From NCBI GenBank assembly GCA_037951105.1, contig JBAMJV010000865.1:1-64000 (forward strand): DNA of 64,000 bases, written 5' to 3'. The DNA comes from Echinarachnius parma. Taxonomy: Eukaryota; Echinodermata; Echinoidea; Clypeasteroida; Echinarachniidae. Below are positions 1 through 11,469 of the stretch, in pieces (the stretch's first letter is position 1; every line of letters begins with the position of its first letter). A program made the translations under genes and the position numbers. Below the pieces are notes generated by a model, which worked only from the letters and a program-made list of their open reading frames with translations, was not told the DNA's origin and made no database searches.

Positions 1-129
1 GATGATGTTTAATAATTCTGTGACTATTATCATGACAGTAACTATAATGAGGATGCTGAAATACAGCTTTCTCGTTTTTTCAACGTCCATAGTTCTAGGT
101 CAATAATCTCTGTGTCCGTTTCTGAACAG

Positions 130-3100
130 ATCCCAGAGAGGACCGGCTGCCAGATGGACTCTACCTTCGCACCTTCTGCTCTGGTCTCGACAGAGTCCTG
201 GAGCCGTACAGGAAGGCCCTCTTGAACTTGGAACAAGATGTAAGTCAGGGCTAAAAATTAGCACTGGCCCAGGGCCACCATAAATGTCCTTTGGGCCTCC
301 AACATTTATTAATGTTTAAGTTTACTTGCCCAACTTGAGTTCCCCCGATCCTGGTTTTGGTCCAGCAAAATGTTCAATGTCTCTTTTTTAAATTGCCCAA
401 TCAGACTACCCAAGGAAAGAGGTTAGTTTGCAGCATTGCATAAGAAATTGCACCTACCCACCATTGTATTGTTTTACCCCAATTATTTTTATAAGTTTAT
501 ACCCTCAAGTACACTTTTATATTATATGTGTTGATACTTTTTTGCACTGTATTTTGAAATAAGATACCCTATAATAATAAATGTCATATTTCCATTGCAT
601 ACATCCTCTGATCATTGTACAAATACAATACTGTATTATATATGCATTTCTCTTTTGTCTTCTGGACTTCTCATGCTGGCAGATATTAGCAGACCCAAGT
701 CTGACCATAGGCCACATTCAGCATGCTCTGGAACCATTCCAGGCCCTGTTCCCTGCCCTAGCCTCCCTCATAGAACAGATCCAGACCCGGCGGTACCACG
801 GCTGTCAGATCCTGGACCTCCTTCAGAGACACTGCGACTGCGGCCAGCCTAGCATCCAGCAAGCACTACAGAAGTATGTTGTTTGTATTAACTTAGCCAA
901 GTATTTTCATTTTAATTAATAGCCATCAACAAGTCTCGTCAGTATGTGTGTTATAATTCTCTTAATTTGGAAACATAATCTTTAATATTCTTTCTGCATT
1001 TATTGTTCCAAAGTTGGCCTTTCAAGAAGCTCTTGTAAGCGTTGGTCTGATTTTATATGAGGTACTTTATGTACATCACAGTCAACCTTTCTTAGCCTCC
1101 ACCTGTCTGTAAAAGCTATCAACATTTATCCCCATGCAGAGAAAATTTGTATGGAACCTGTCTGTAGTGGTCACCTGGCTACAGTAGCCACTTTTCTCAT
1201 TTCCCTTTGATAATCACTAAACACAGGTTTGACTGTATAATTAATTATGTTGTTTTCTTTGGAAACTTTAGGATCCTCTATGCATGCCACTGCGTCATGT
1301 ACAGGCAGGTGACCGCATGGCTGCTGCATGGTATGCTGCTTGACCGGCACACAGAGTTCTTCATTCACCAGACCGCAGAGCCCAGTCAACTCTTGACCCC
1401 TAGTTCAGAAGACGATGACCTCGGAATGGGCGGGATGACTGGCAGACAGCTGCATGACGTTATGGTGAGAGGGTTGCTTTAATACTTCTCCCTACCTTTT
1501 TATCAGTGGGTGAGAGAGATAAGGGCATTAAAGGGGCAGGAAATCCCAGCCTTTTGACTAATACTGGATGTGATGAGAGCATAACTCTTGTCATTGCTAG
1601 TCACATATTTCCTCTTGATTATTCCCGGTTACAAAAATAATCAACATCTTATGGACCACCGTCGTCTGCTTTCAATGCACACAGGAGGCTGCCATTTCTT
1701 TAACTTCTCGCGTTGAAATGAGGTGGCAGGCGGGGACAATAGGGAGAGCACGATAACGTATCGTAACCCGCTATTGTGTTCTACGCCTGCCACCTCATTT
1801 CAATGCGAGAAGTTAAAGAAATGGCCGCCTCCTGTGTGCATTGAAAGCAGACGACAGTGGTTCATGAAAAATAAAAGAGAGCTACCATCATTTAGCAATT
1901 CACAGTGAACCTATCCAAACTGCATTCAGTTACCAATAAGGTGTGTCTTGCAGTGGAGGGGGGGGGGGGGGGGGGGGGGGGTGGTATTTGTTATTCTCTT
2001 CATCAAGGCACATATGCATTGCTGCTCTCCATCCAAGTGTATGAATGGGTACTCAGCTCTGGTTGGAATGCTCCCTATGGTGTTGAGAGAGTGCATGTTG
2101 AATGTTGGATTAACTGTGGGTGTGTATCTGATAACTAATAATATACTCGGGGCTCTGTACCGTAGGAGACACGTGCAAAAGCTCTGAAGAGGCTAATGTT
2201 GGTATTAAAAAAAACCCTCATTATCATAATGATAATTATTATTGTGCAGCAACTGTCAGAAGATGGAAGTCCACTGGAAACCGAGTATCACCATTTTGCA
2301 ATCAACCCTGCCATGCTGCCGGGCTACCTACCCCCCAGGGCAGCGGAGAAGATTCTGTTTGTCGGCGAGTCGGTACAGATGTTTGAATGCAAGAAGCAGA
2401 GTACAGCCATGAAATACACAGGTCTGTCGGCAGATACTGCAACAAAAATTACAAACATCTCCTTAATCTGTCATACTGTATGACAACATACATAACATGC
2501 TCAATATAGCATACCTTTCATTTGATAGCACTAAATTTATCATCTTGTTCTTTTCTAAGAAAGTATATTTGATGTGATGTACCATAAATGACCTTCTTCA
2601 GAAGTACATTGTAACTTTGGAATTGACATTTTTTGTGAATTTCTAAGTTTTCAAAATTTTGTCAAAATTTAAATTGAAGATTTTCTTAGGCACTCTTCTA
2701 GTTTTAGATGGAAATTGATATTTTCTTAGTTTAATTTTTGTTTTCTTGATGATTATTTTGCTGAGTGTTAAATAATGTAATAACAACAACAAGTACAATC
2801 TTTTTCATGACTGTCTTTCTGATTTTGATGATTGCAGACTCTGTTTTGGGAGCAAATGAAGCCCACTTTGCAGGCAGGCTTCATGAGCTTCAGGAGAAGC
2901 CCCTCTTCTCTGTGCAGGACTTTGAGGATGCAGTAGATGAGATCAGAGTCTGCGTTGCTGAGGTGAGCTACCAACACTCTGAATGGTTCCTTCATATTTG
3001 ATCTGGTGACAATTGTTCTGCTATTGATTTCTTGAAAACTAACAAAGATTTCAAACCCTTACCAAACCTACAATAATAATAATAATGGTTATTTGATATA

Positions 3101-6100
3101 TCGCAATGCCTATTCACTTGAGTATCATAGCGCTTTACATTATTATTATTACCCCAGTCCATGGATACACACTGCAATAATTCCTGCACACAATATAAAA
3201 GCCTCTATTCTTCATTCCCGACAAGGAAATGTTATGTTCTAGCATTGTTGCATGTTTTGTTCACATACATACAGCACCTGTGGAAGCTGGTGGTGGAGGA
3301 GTTCCACCTGGTGGGCAAGCTGCATATGTTCAAGGACTTCTTTCTGCTGGGGAGGGGAGAACTGTTCCTGGCCTTCATCGACCAGGCCCAGGCCCTGCTC
3401 AAGAACCCTGCTACAACCACCACCGAACATGGTAAATACCGTCAACTTCGCCTATGTCGGACTACAGTCAAACCTGCCTCAGCGGCCACCTGTCTATAGC
3501 AGCCAACCTGCCTGTAGTGACCACTAAAAGTGATTCCCTGCAGAGAAAAAACAATGTTACTGAACCTGTTTATAGAGACCACCTGTCTATAGTGGCCACT
3601 TTTCTTGTTTCCCTTTAGTGGTCTTTATACACAGATTTAACTGTAAGCTGACTGTTAAAGTCAAAGGTCAGTTTTGGTTCCCTTTTCCTTGTTTATTATT
3701 TTTACCCACAAAAGGAACAATTTGCCGAAGACAAACTTTTTTCTGCCAAACTAATGGATTCAACTAAATGCAAAATGCAAAGTTGGCTGCAGGTATCACT
3801 TTCGTAATAGTAATAAAATCTAAGAATTGTTAAATGTATCGGGTTGGCCAAAATCTTTAAACTGATGTTGATTGCATCACTGCTATGATACAAAATGATG
3901 ATGACCATAATCAAATCATCCAACCAGTCAGATTAAAATAATGAACCATATGCAGACTGCACAGATGAGGACCTGACCTTTGTCAATGAGACGGCCATCA
4001 CAACGATCCAGTGAAGGAGGGACATTATTTAAACTTAGAGAAGACATGAACGAATGATGTAACCGATTATTAAAAACCTGTTTGTGTATTGTAGATGTGA
4101 ACATGGCTTTCCAGCAGGCAGCAACCAAGATTCTCTACGACGATGAAGATTCCCTGTCAAGATTCAGGCTCACCATCTCCGGCAAGATCTCAAAGGCATC
4201 TGGAAAAAGTGAGTACTCTGTCCCTTGATTTATGAATAATGAAGCATCTCAAACAAGTTAACTTTTGCCAGTTGGGAGGAGGTGATTAACATTGCATGAA
4301 TTATCTTCTCAATGCCCTTTAACTACTTTGAAAGGGTCTTCCCCCACGGAGTGTGGAGCCGCTGCATACAATATTCACAGGTTGTTATTCTGTGACCAGT
4401 GTGATAATAGTATATCAAATGCTTAGAAATTATAACATTTCATTTTAGGCAGTCTGTGCATTGTTACATTTCAAGATTCTGTCAGCTCGGATGTAGTAAA
4501 CAGGGTCCTAAATGACCAATGGTGCAAGGCTCATTAACACCCTACTGTGGTACCCATTTATACGTTGTGCAGAGTCTGAAGGGAGGTTGCAAGGAGGGAG
4601 CAGTGCAGAGAGAATAGAATATCTAGATGGATGGTATGCTAGAAATGCTGGACTATATTGCTAGTAGTAATAGCTTACTGGCACCCCTGATAATTGTGTT
4701 TATAAGCAAAATAGCAACATTTCTTGGGTAACCCTGGAAAATATAGATGAATGCCGTCTTTGGCTGAGTACGGTTCCCTGGTGAAATAAAAATGAAAATA
4801 AAAAATAAATAAATGCCTCTCATTTTACAAAACACCACAGTACCTTGACATTTCCTTTTGCAAGATAATTGCATTACTATTCATCATGGTCTCTGTGCAG
4901 AGTCTGAAGGCCGGTTGCAAGGAGGCAGCAGTGCGGAGAGTGGCTGGTCATGTCTGGGACTCACCTTTGCCGTCCAGTGGCCCCTACACATACTCTTCAC
5001 ACAGAGCGTGCTAGAGAGGTATAAAGCCATTTTGTTGTTTTTATACTGGCCCATCGGGCAAGTAAAATCATTTAATTTTCACATTTTACTTCCCCACACA
5101 AACATTTGATTTGCCTGAAAACAAAAAATAATGTGAAACACAAAGTTACCAGCTCGTTTCTAGATTAGAGTTACACCTAAGGAGTAACATTTTTTCTCTC
5201 TCATGGTTGAACAGAAATGTATCCTTTTATACATATGGGGTATTATGCTATGATAGCATGTCAGTATACCAGCTCATCGATGCATCCCCAGAAATGCCCA
5301 AAAGCCGTGGGGAACCACTGCAGAGCCCCATGATGTATTTCATTTCTTGTATGAAATGCACAGCATGAGGCTATTGCGTGTTAGTGGTGCTTGGAGCCCT
5401 CGAAAATAAGATGTTATATTTGTAAAAGTTAATAATACAAATAATGCAACCGCAAACCAACCGTATTATCTACACCACCATGGAAGCCGATACTTACAAG
5501 CAACATTTAATACAAATAATACAAGATATTTATAGAGCGAAAATTGAGTCTCTGAACCAAAAAGCATGACAATATATTTAAACAACAAAAGTGAATCTGT
5601 ATAAGAATCTTTCCCCAAGCTGTTTTTGTTTCTGCTGACTGTGTAGCAACCATCTGTGCGGTGTGGCGCTGCTAAAAGCATTCCCTTTCATGGTCTTTAC
5701 AGTTACACAAGCTGTTTATCGTAGAGTCTGAAACCAAAATAAATTTGTTTAAACATGACAACAAAATGAATCTGAATGTGCTTCTTTCCAGGTACACCAT
5801 GCTGTTCAGGTTCCTGTTGACGGTGAAGCGAGTGCAGCTGGAGTTGCAGCATTGCTGGGCAGTGCAGATGCAACACAAGCACCAGAGACGTTCGGTGCAG
5901 TGGGACGCCGCTCAGTGGAGACTGCGATGTCACATGGCATTCCTTATTGACAACCTTCAGTACTACCTACAGGTAAATGAGACGATGAGGATTATGAACA
6001 AGATAATTGATCGGAAATAATATCGCTAGTGATATTCGTTTGTCTCGCAATGTATGGTCAACAAGGAATCTAAAAGATCACGACGTTTCGTGCGCCGCTG

Positions 6101-8241
6101 CAACACTTCGTCAGGTGATACAAATCTACTGTAAGCAAGGGAATATATACCCTGCGGTAGGCGCAACGCGCTATCCCGCATGAGCGAGTACGCTCCTAAA
6201 TGGTCAATAACGGACAAGGCCTATTGGCCGACGCACACGGGTGCTCAACCAATCAGCTGGTCGCTGGCTCGGCTCGCCTGTTGGGCGGAAACAATGGCGT
6301 GCTCAACCAATCAGCGGGCCACTGGCTCAGCTCGCCTGTTGGGCGGAAACAATGGCATGTCGGTGCGGGCTGGTCGGGGAGTGTCATGGCGGCGTATCGT
6401 ACGCATCCAAAATTCGGGGATATCGATAATTGATGATAAAAAATGGTGACAATAATGATAATGCTACCAATAACGCCAATAAGATGGTGATGGTGATGGT
6501 GATGGTGTAGGTGATGGTGGTGATGATTATGATGATGATTAAGATGATGATGGTGATCATGACGGTGATGAATGACATTATTGATTTTGACTGCAATTAT
6601 TTTCCCCTGATATTTATTGGCATAAATTCAGTTTCACTGAAATGTGATATTCTTTTGTTTTGTAAATACATGTAGCTCATAAAAAGAAATTCATAAAAAT
6701 GTATCTTTTATATACATTTGATCATGTTTGTTACTTTGGCCTTTTCTCTTTCCCAGGTTGATGTACTGGAGACCAATTTCTTGCAGCTGTTGCAAAAGGT
6801 TGATGCCACCAGGGACTTTGAGGCAGTTCGCTTGGCCCACGACCAGTTCCTGGTCTCACTCATGGTACAGTGCTTCCTTCTAACCAAGCCGGTAAGACTA
6901 GATTCCACAATCATGCTTAGAATGACATTCTGGACAATATAATGTTGATATGGTTCTCTTTAAAGATTGTCATTCATGAGGAAATAGAGGGTGGTCCAAA
7001 CATTTGTAACTAGGCTAGTTTGTGCAAGACGTGTGCAAGATAGCACTTTGCGTCTGATTTGCAGATCAGAAGCACCTTTAATAGCATAGTGGAACCTTGT
7101 TAATGTAGAGCTCTGATTGGATAAAACCCCAACTAGAGCCATGTTTCTCATTCTGGTGCCATTTAACATGGACATCCATCATAACATGGCAGAGAGAGAG
7201 AGAGAGAGGGAGAAAGGACTATTTGTCACATTATTACAATATTTTTAATAAATCATGACAACTATTACTGGGAATAATTGTTTCTCATAGTTGTATTAAA
7301 TTCCAAATTGAGCTTCATCATTGATTGACTGAAATCAAAGAGCAATTTACATACAACATAATATAGCACAGCAAGAAAAAAGACTGTTCAACACACATTG
7401 ATAAGCATTGTCATTCAATCATGAAAACATTTAATTATGGCAATGGTCGTTTTACATTTGTGTGTTTTTTTTTAAATTTCAAAATCAAGGTTCATCATTG
7501 CTTGACTGAAATCTTTGAGCTGTGTTTCTCGTTCTGTGGCCTAATGACTCAGACATCCCACGTGACGGAGAGAGAACTAACACACATGGACAAACTGGCT
7601 CAGGTGAGTGGAAAAAGCCTCGACTTTGTCATCTTAGAACTTTAATAACATTTAATAAACATTGTTCCAATTTATATAGTGCCTAATTGCACCTATTTGA
7701 TAATCATCTTTAAAAGCTTTAAATTACATTATTACCCAACTATTTTCTTATTTTAGCACTAAAATAGACATACTATTTGCTGTGCTTCTTAATTCCAATT
7801 ATTTAAATATTCCTGTTTCTTCCATCCTATTCCCACAGGGTTTCAACCGACAATCATCCCTCCTCTTCCAGATTCTGTCCAGAGTGTGCAACCACCACGC
7901 CAGCCCCCACCTCAAATAACTACTCCTCAGAAAAATTGAATTTTTGAAATATTTTTGTTTCTTCTTTTACTTTTCCGCAGGGTTTTAACCGACAGTCATC
8001 ACCCCTCTTCTGTATCCTGTTCGAAGCTGCTTCTCAGACTCGATTTAAACAATTGAATTATTTCAATATTTCTACCTCTTCCTCCTTTTCCCCACAGGGT
8101 TTCAACCGACAATCGTCACTCCTCTTCCAGATCCTGTCCGGGGTGCGCAACCATCACGCCAGCCCCCACCTCACACAGCTGCTACTCAGACTCGACTTCA
8201 ATAAGTACTACAGCCAGGCAGAGGGTGCTCTTGCAAGATGA
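130..8241 (+). CDS. TUBGCP4: Gamma-tubulin complex component 4 (5' partial)
   Basis: GCP4 is a subunit of the gamma-tubulin ring complex that nucleates microtubules at centrosomes and spindles. Twelve exons are visible: 130-239, 683-873, 1272-1464, 2250-2421, 2838-2962, 3275-3431, 4095-4208, 4901-5018, 5792-5972, 6757-6891, 7490-7603 and 8098-8241. All have GT-AG borders and consistent phases, giving 583 residues. Human GCP4 is about 667, so roughly 80 N-terminal residues lie to the left. Conserved blocks recalled from the human protein include AEKILFVGESVQMFE (exon at 2250), HLWKL with FLLGRGELF (3275), VQWPLHILFT (4901), HMAFLIDNLQYYLQ (5792) and GFNRQSSLLFQIL with LLLRLDFNKYY (8098). These cover the GRIP1 and GRIP2 regions; GRIP2 binds gamma-tubulin. 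The gene lies tail to tail with TP53BP1. Identification is secure; it rests on recalled homology, not a search. Confidence 0.96.
250..415 (+). repeat. Dispersed repeat, 'GGCCCAGGGCCACCA/CTTGCCCAACTTG' family
   Basis: An intronic segment beginning at the words AAATTAGCAC and GGGCCACCAT also occurs near 10483-10506 plus 10808-10980 (split by a MITE), 31980-32170 and 37080-37275. The copies are strongly diverged and show no terminal repeats or coding sequence that I can see. It is an old interspersed repeat of unknown class. The rest of this intron (416-682) is AT-rich with nothing recognisable. Confidence 0.5.
1658..1864. mobile_element. Short palindromic MITE
   Basis: About 80 bases at the left end (starting ACCACCGTCGTCTGCTTTCA) return as the reverse complement at the right end with very few mismatches, around a loop of about 45 bases. 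The near-identity of the arms suggests recent insertion or gene conversion. It sits in a TUBGCP4 intron. No transposase sequence is present. Confidence 0.75.
1957..1981 (+). repeat. Poly(G) tract
   Basis: An uninterrupted run of more than 20 G inside a TUBGCP4 intron, followed by a SINE-like piece (about 2020-2140) sharing words with copies near 21110 and 44890. Similar long G or C runs occur at 24421, 46232, 54324, 54771 and 62265. Exact lengths in an assembly are unreliable. Confidence 0.8.
3466..3645. repeat. 'GTCAAACCTG' interspersed repeat
   Basis: The segment starts ACAGTCAAACCTGCC and ends near ACAGATTTAACTGTA, with inner words such as GACCACCTGTCTATAGTGGCCAC in both senses, so it is an imperfect inverted repeat. 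Related copies lie near 1140-1235, 19258-19440, 29085-29235, 39475-39540 and 43181-43345. It behaves like a MITE family. No target-site duplication could be defined. Confidence 0.6.
3940..4012 (+). mobile_element. LINE C-terminal coding fragment
   Basis: The + strand reads ADCTDEDLTFVNETAITTIQ followed by a stop. This resembles the end of the larger fragment at 24699-24878 (CTDGDLAIVSESAIAAIAQW). Both look like the tail of the same non-LTR retrotransposon protein. The piece is tiny and dead, just before the TUBGCP4 exon at 4095. Confidence 0.5.
4567..4617 (+). pseudogene. Relic copy of the TUBGCP4 exon at 4901
   Basis: The acceptor and first 15 codons of the exon starting at 4901 are repeated here. 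TGCAG is followed by a frame reading SEGRLQGGSSAER, after which similarity stops with no donor. This is a truncated duplicate inside the intron before the real exon, and is presumably not spliced. Confidence 0.7.
6077..6119 (-). ncRNA. Hammerhead ribozyme motif (minimal stem III)
   Basis: On the - strand the order is: stem I strand ATCAC, core CTGACGA, one extra A, stem II GTGT...GCAC around a 9-nt loop, core GAAA, a two-base CG in place of stem III, the cleavage triplet GTC, then GTGAT, which pairs fully with ATCAC. All invariant core bases are present. An extra residue after CUGANGA is known from the chrysanthemum chlorotic mottle viroid ribozyme, and hammerheads with almost no stem III are known from retroelements. 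The call rests on these matches by eye; cleavage is not shown. Confidence 0.65.
6136..6260 (-). promoter_or_regulatory. CCAAT and TATA-like promoter of the ribozyme repeat
   Basis: On the - strand GATTGGTTG and GGCCAATAGG lie upstream of GGTATATATTCCC (TATA core about 6141-6149). The 5' edge of the hammerhead begins about 25 nt downstream of that box, where RNA polymerase II would be expected to start. The same order is seen at 26040-26267 and 44093-44276. Function is inferred from arrangement only. Confidence 0.45.
6480..6570. repeat. GGTGAT/GATGAT microsatellite
   Basis: Imperfect GATGGT and GATGAT repeats in a TUBGCP4 intron. Short shadow frames rich in isoleucine and threonine here are not genes. 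Confidence 0.85.
7839..8060 (+). pseudogene. Two tandem relic copies of the TUBGCP4 last exon
   Basis: A copy starting at 7839 and another at 7981 repeat the acceptor and opening codons of the real last exon at 8098. The first reads GFNRQSSLLFQILSRVCNHH and a few more residues, then meets TAA after a small deletion. The second reads GFNRQSSPLFCILF and then jumps to a short piece of the exon end. Spacings are 142 and 117 bases, and each copy includes part of the preceding intron. The first copy keeps a good acceptor and an in-frame stop, so it could act as an alternative last exon; the second looks dead. Confidence 0.75.
8098..8241 (+). CDS. TUBGCP4: TUBGCP4 terminal coding exon
   Basis: This exon follows a clean pyrimidine tract and CCCACAG acceptor. 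It encodes GFNRQSSLLFQILSGVRNHH and then the helix LLLRLDFNKYYSQAEGALAR before TGA at 8239-8241. It matches the C-terminal end of the GRIP2 domain in human GCP4. Two decayed copies of the same exon, each with its own acceptor, lie just upstream at 7839 and 7981. I see no AATAAA within 1 kb downstream, so the polyadenylation site is not resolved. Confidence 0.93.
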   Translation, partial: GFNRQSSLLFQILSGVRNHHASPHLTQLLLRLDFNKYYSQAEGALAR

Positions 8242-8790
8242 TCGTTAGAAAATGGTACCCTAACTGTATAAACGGTATCTAAAGATTGCCATGCATGTGG
8301 ATCGCCATTTTGAACTAGGCTAGTTTGTCTGGCACTGGATAACACTGAGCCAGTGCGTAAAGTATTACGCACCGAGGCACAAGGCGTCCACGCATCTGAT
8401 TTATGCATCCGAACCAACTTTAATCTATATTCTCCCAGCTTGGCCTTATACTCTAAGTTTCACACCAGCAGTACCAAACTCAAAAGGGCACCAGACAGAG
8501 TAATTCTAGGTTGTGTGTAGTGATGTAGATTTTCTGTCGGTGAACTGTTTTGGGGTAACAATAGAAATGTTCCGTCTCGTGCCGGTCTGAATTTTTGATA
8601 ATTGGCACTGAGACACACTTGATCAAATCCGAACCGACACCCGATCGAACCCAATATCAACGAATTTGGGTGATCAAAATTTGTCAAAGTGGATTATTTT
8701 GAGCAGGTTTGGTGTCGGTATGGCGATGTGATTGGCATTTACCCATTCAGGGCTATTCGCAAAAATATGCCGGCTTGATGTTTAACAAGT

Positions 8791-9598
8791 CGTCGCTGGG
8801 CAATTAAAAGGACAAATTGACGGTATCGATAGCAAAACACGATACTTACTTTTTTGGAAGAAACAATATTTTGGGCAATTATATTTTCCAAATGCCAAAT
8901 CCGGTAATCTTGTTTAGTGAAACAGCAATGTAGGCTATAAAGCGATCAAGTCGTTTAATTTGGCCTACGCTCAGTTCTTTTTAACGGAGTTATTTACGCA
9001 TTTCTGAATTTGCCCTTTTTACATGCACGATATCGCGTCGATATTGGGCATGAAAAAGGACAAAACGCGAATTGCCCTTTTACGCGCATTGATAATGCAC
9101 AGGCAATGCGCGCGACTTGGCGCAATAATGGGCAGCTAAAAGGGCAAATCCATTTTTGTCCTTTTTATTGCCCATATCATATGCGCGTTTAGTCGTGTAT
9201 GCCAAACGTGCAAGGGTTATTTCGTAGTCACTTGAATCAAAATTGGTTAAACTTGTGGCCGTACGCATGTGCGGATATTGTGATCAATGCTATATTCTTA
9301 CGGAAAAGTAGTAAAATAACACATTTCATTCGTTATACATGTACATTGATTCTTAACCAAATAACACCTCTTGGCAGTTCGTGAAAACGATTTTGTCCTT
9401 TTTGTTGCCCAAATACGTGCAATTTTGTCATTTTGTCCTTTTGTTATTTTTGATTTTCTCAAAAAGTGGGGCACATATGGGAATTCTAAACATATCATCG
9501 GATAGGTTTTAAAGAACTCTATCTGAAAATAAAATAAAAACAAAATCGATATTTGACGATAATATCGGCCATTTTGCCCTTTTTATTGCCCAGCGACG
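8791..9598. mobile_element. Non-autonomous DNA transposon, 808 bp, AAGT target duplication
   Basis: The left end is CGTCGCTGGGCAATTAAAAG and the right end is its inverted counterpart ...TTTTTATTGCCCAGCGACG. Both are flanked by AAGT (8787-8790 and 9599-9602), a convincing 4-bp target-site duplication. Inside, short GCCCTTTT/AAAAGGGC words recur in both orientations. No transposase is encoded. A 4-bp duplication excludes hAT and mariner types; I cannot assign a superfamily. Confidence 0.75.
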
Positions 9599-9649
9599 AA
9601 GTATAGTCATACTTTACATCATGGTTTAATGAAATATCATGGACAGAAA

Positions 9650-9730
9650 TAGGTGGTCGGAGCTGTGCTCCTTGCATTAATTGGCCTGGGTTCGAGTCCG
9701 AGGCTGCTTCTCGTGGACTGTGACAATAAA
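9650..9730 (+). mobile_element. tRNA-like SINE head
   Basis: A degenerate A box in GGTGGTCGGAGC and a good B box, GGTTCGAGTCC (9689-9699), lie about 35 bases apart, followed by a short AATAAAGG-containing body. This suggests a SINE derived from a tRNA. It cannot fold as a full tRNA. Confidence 0.4.
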
Positions 9731-10064
9731 GGGTGGTCCGAGACTAAATAATCATAATTGATTGAACCCATCTGTAAAAACCAACTACCTAACATACATG
9801 TATGGGAGAGATTTTGTAAACAACAAATTTCTTCATGACGGAAAATGTTCAAAATCAATGATGTTTGGATTGTATGTATATACCTTGTAAATAACCTTGT
9901 AAATATACCTTGTAAATAAAAAAGAAATATTGATTATGAATTACTTCAAAGTGTGTACCTAGTTATTTTGTTGAAACTTGTTGATCATGTAACTGATGAA
10001 ATTGGTTGTTTAGAAATGACAGCGAATAAAATAAAGACAATTTTCAAGGCAAAAAAAATGATCT

Positions 10065-10352
10065 GGGGGGAGTTTCATAAAGATGTTAAGTTGAAATTAT
10101 TTTTAAGTTGGACCCAACAATTATGGAGAGCCATTTGTAAAATGTTTGCAACAGTTCTTTTGGATAAGGCATAAAGTTTGATAAAATCAGTCATGTTTGT
10201 TTATTATCAAGGAGCCTTGAAATAATTGATATATTTTTTGTTGGTAGTCTCAAATACTTTTTTTTTTTTGCTTTTGAATATGCTTTACTCTCCATAATTG
10301 TTAGGTCCAACTTAATTTACAGTTCAGCTTAGAATCTGTGTGATACACCCCC
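10065..10352. mobile_element. Foldback MITE, GGGGGTGTTTCACAAAG family (copy 1)
   Basis: A diverged copy with ends GGGGGGAGTTTCATAAAG and TGTGATACACCCCC and complementary inner arms (TTGGACCCAACAATTATGGA against its complement). Better-preserved copies are at 10507-10808 and 23855-24170, with a half copy at 47640-47893. No coding capacity. Confidence 0.7.
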
Positions 10353-10506
10353 AGGTTAAACACACTCATTAACACACAAGCAATCCAGCAGACATCCTAG
10401 ATTACACTGGCCTGTGTGTATATCTATACACGTCCTAAAATACATACACAAAGATAATACACATACAACATTAACAATGCTCAAAATTAGCACAGGCCTG
10501 CTGGCC

Positions 10507-10808
10507 TGGGGGGTGTTTCACAAAGATCCTAAGTTGAACTTAACTCTATTGTTGAACCTAACTATTATGGAAAGCCTTGTGTAGCCTTGGAATACAATAT
10601 ATTCAAAAGCAGCAAAGAGAGACTTTTTGACATTTCATAAATTTTGCATCAAGAACATGAAATCTCCTTGATAATAGAAAATATTAATGATTTGAATCAA
10701 CATTTTATGCCTTTGAAATAGGACTTTTAAAACACTTTTTCAAAGAAACTAATGGCTTTCCATAATTTTTAAGTTCAACTAAATAGGATCTTTGTGAAAC
10801 ACCCCCCA
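10507..10808. mobile_element. Foldback MITE, GGGGGTGTTTCACAAAG family (copy 2)
   Basis: The ends GGGGGGTGTTTCACAAAGAT and ATCTTTGTGAAACACCCCCC are perfect inverted repeats. The element interrupts an older interspersed repeat whose halves flank it (ending near 10506 and resuming at 10808), which dates it as the younger insertion. Confidence 0.8.
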
Positions 10809-11469
10809 GGGGCCAATAAAAAATGGCTCCGGGCCACCATATTTCATTGATGCTAATATCCACTTGCCTGAATGGGCAATCAAATAAAACAACATTGTTA
10901 ATGTTTTTCTTTGTCTAGGGGCCACTGGATTCAGGTTTTGGGCCATTCAAATTTGTACTTGCCCAACTTGGCCTCTTAGACAAAATTCAATCATATTCAA
11001 ATGCAAATATATATGCATTTTACACCCTATGCACATGCACTTCCACAACCAAATTGGTGCACTTCAAAAAGCACAATAAAACGCCAGCAATGAATGACAC
11101 ACGTGTGCATACTAATTTTCTGTGCACCAAATGTCGCACAAAACCTGAACCAAACATTCATACCCACACATTTTTCTCTCACACTAAAAAAAAAACAATC
11201 ATACAAAATGTGACTGTCGGTAAACCAGTCAATTGAAGGGATATTGACAAGGTTGCATTTTACTTTACTGGTTAGTTAAACTGTTTCACATTTGTGGAAT
11301 TCGACTAGCCCATTGATGGTTGTTGTGTGCCACCTGAGATATGCTCGTTGTTTCTCCTCAGATCAAAATTCCAGTGAAATGCTTTAAGTCACCAGTACTC
11401 AGTAGTATTATGTCCTTTATATACAGTACAGTCTTGATAAACATGAAGTGTGGATGAAATTCTTCATAG

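Larger units (their letters stand above)
6013..6430 (-). mobile_element. Retroelement terminal repeat with promoter and hammerhead motif
   Basis: Read on the - strand this unit has two roughly 58-bp tandem blocks with CCAAT motifs (6240-6360), a TATA-like box at 6141-6149, a hammerhead motif at 6077-6119, and a tail ending at CGGAAATAATATCGCTAGTG. A diverged second copy is at 26040-26337 on the + strand, and a tail-only fragment at 27598-27665. No reverse transcriptase is visible here. Ribozyme-bearing terminal repeats are known in Penelope-like elements, so that class is my best guess. Confidence 0.55.
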
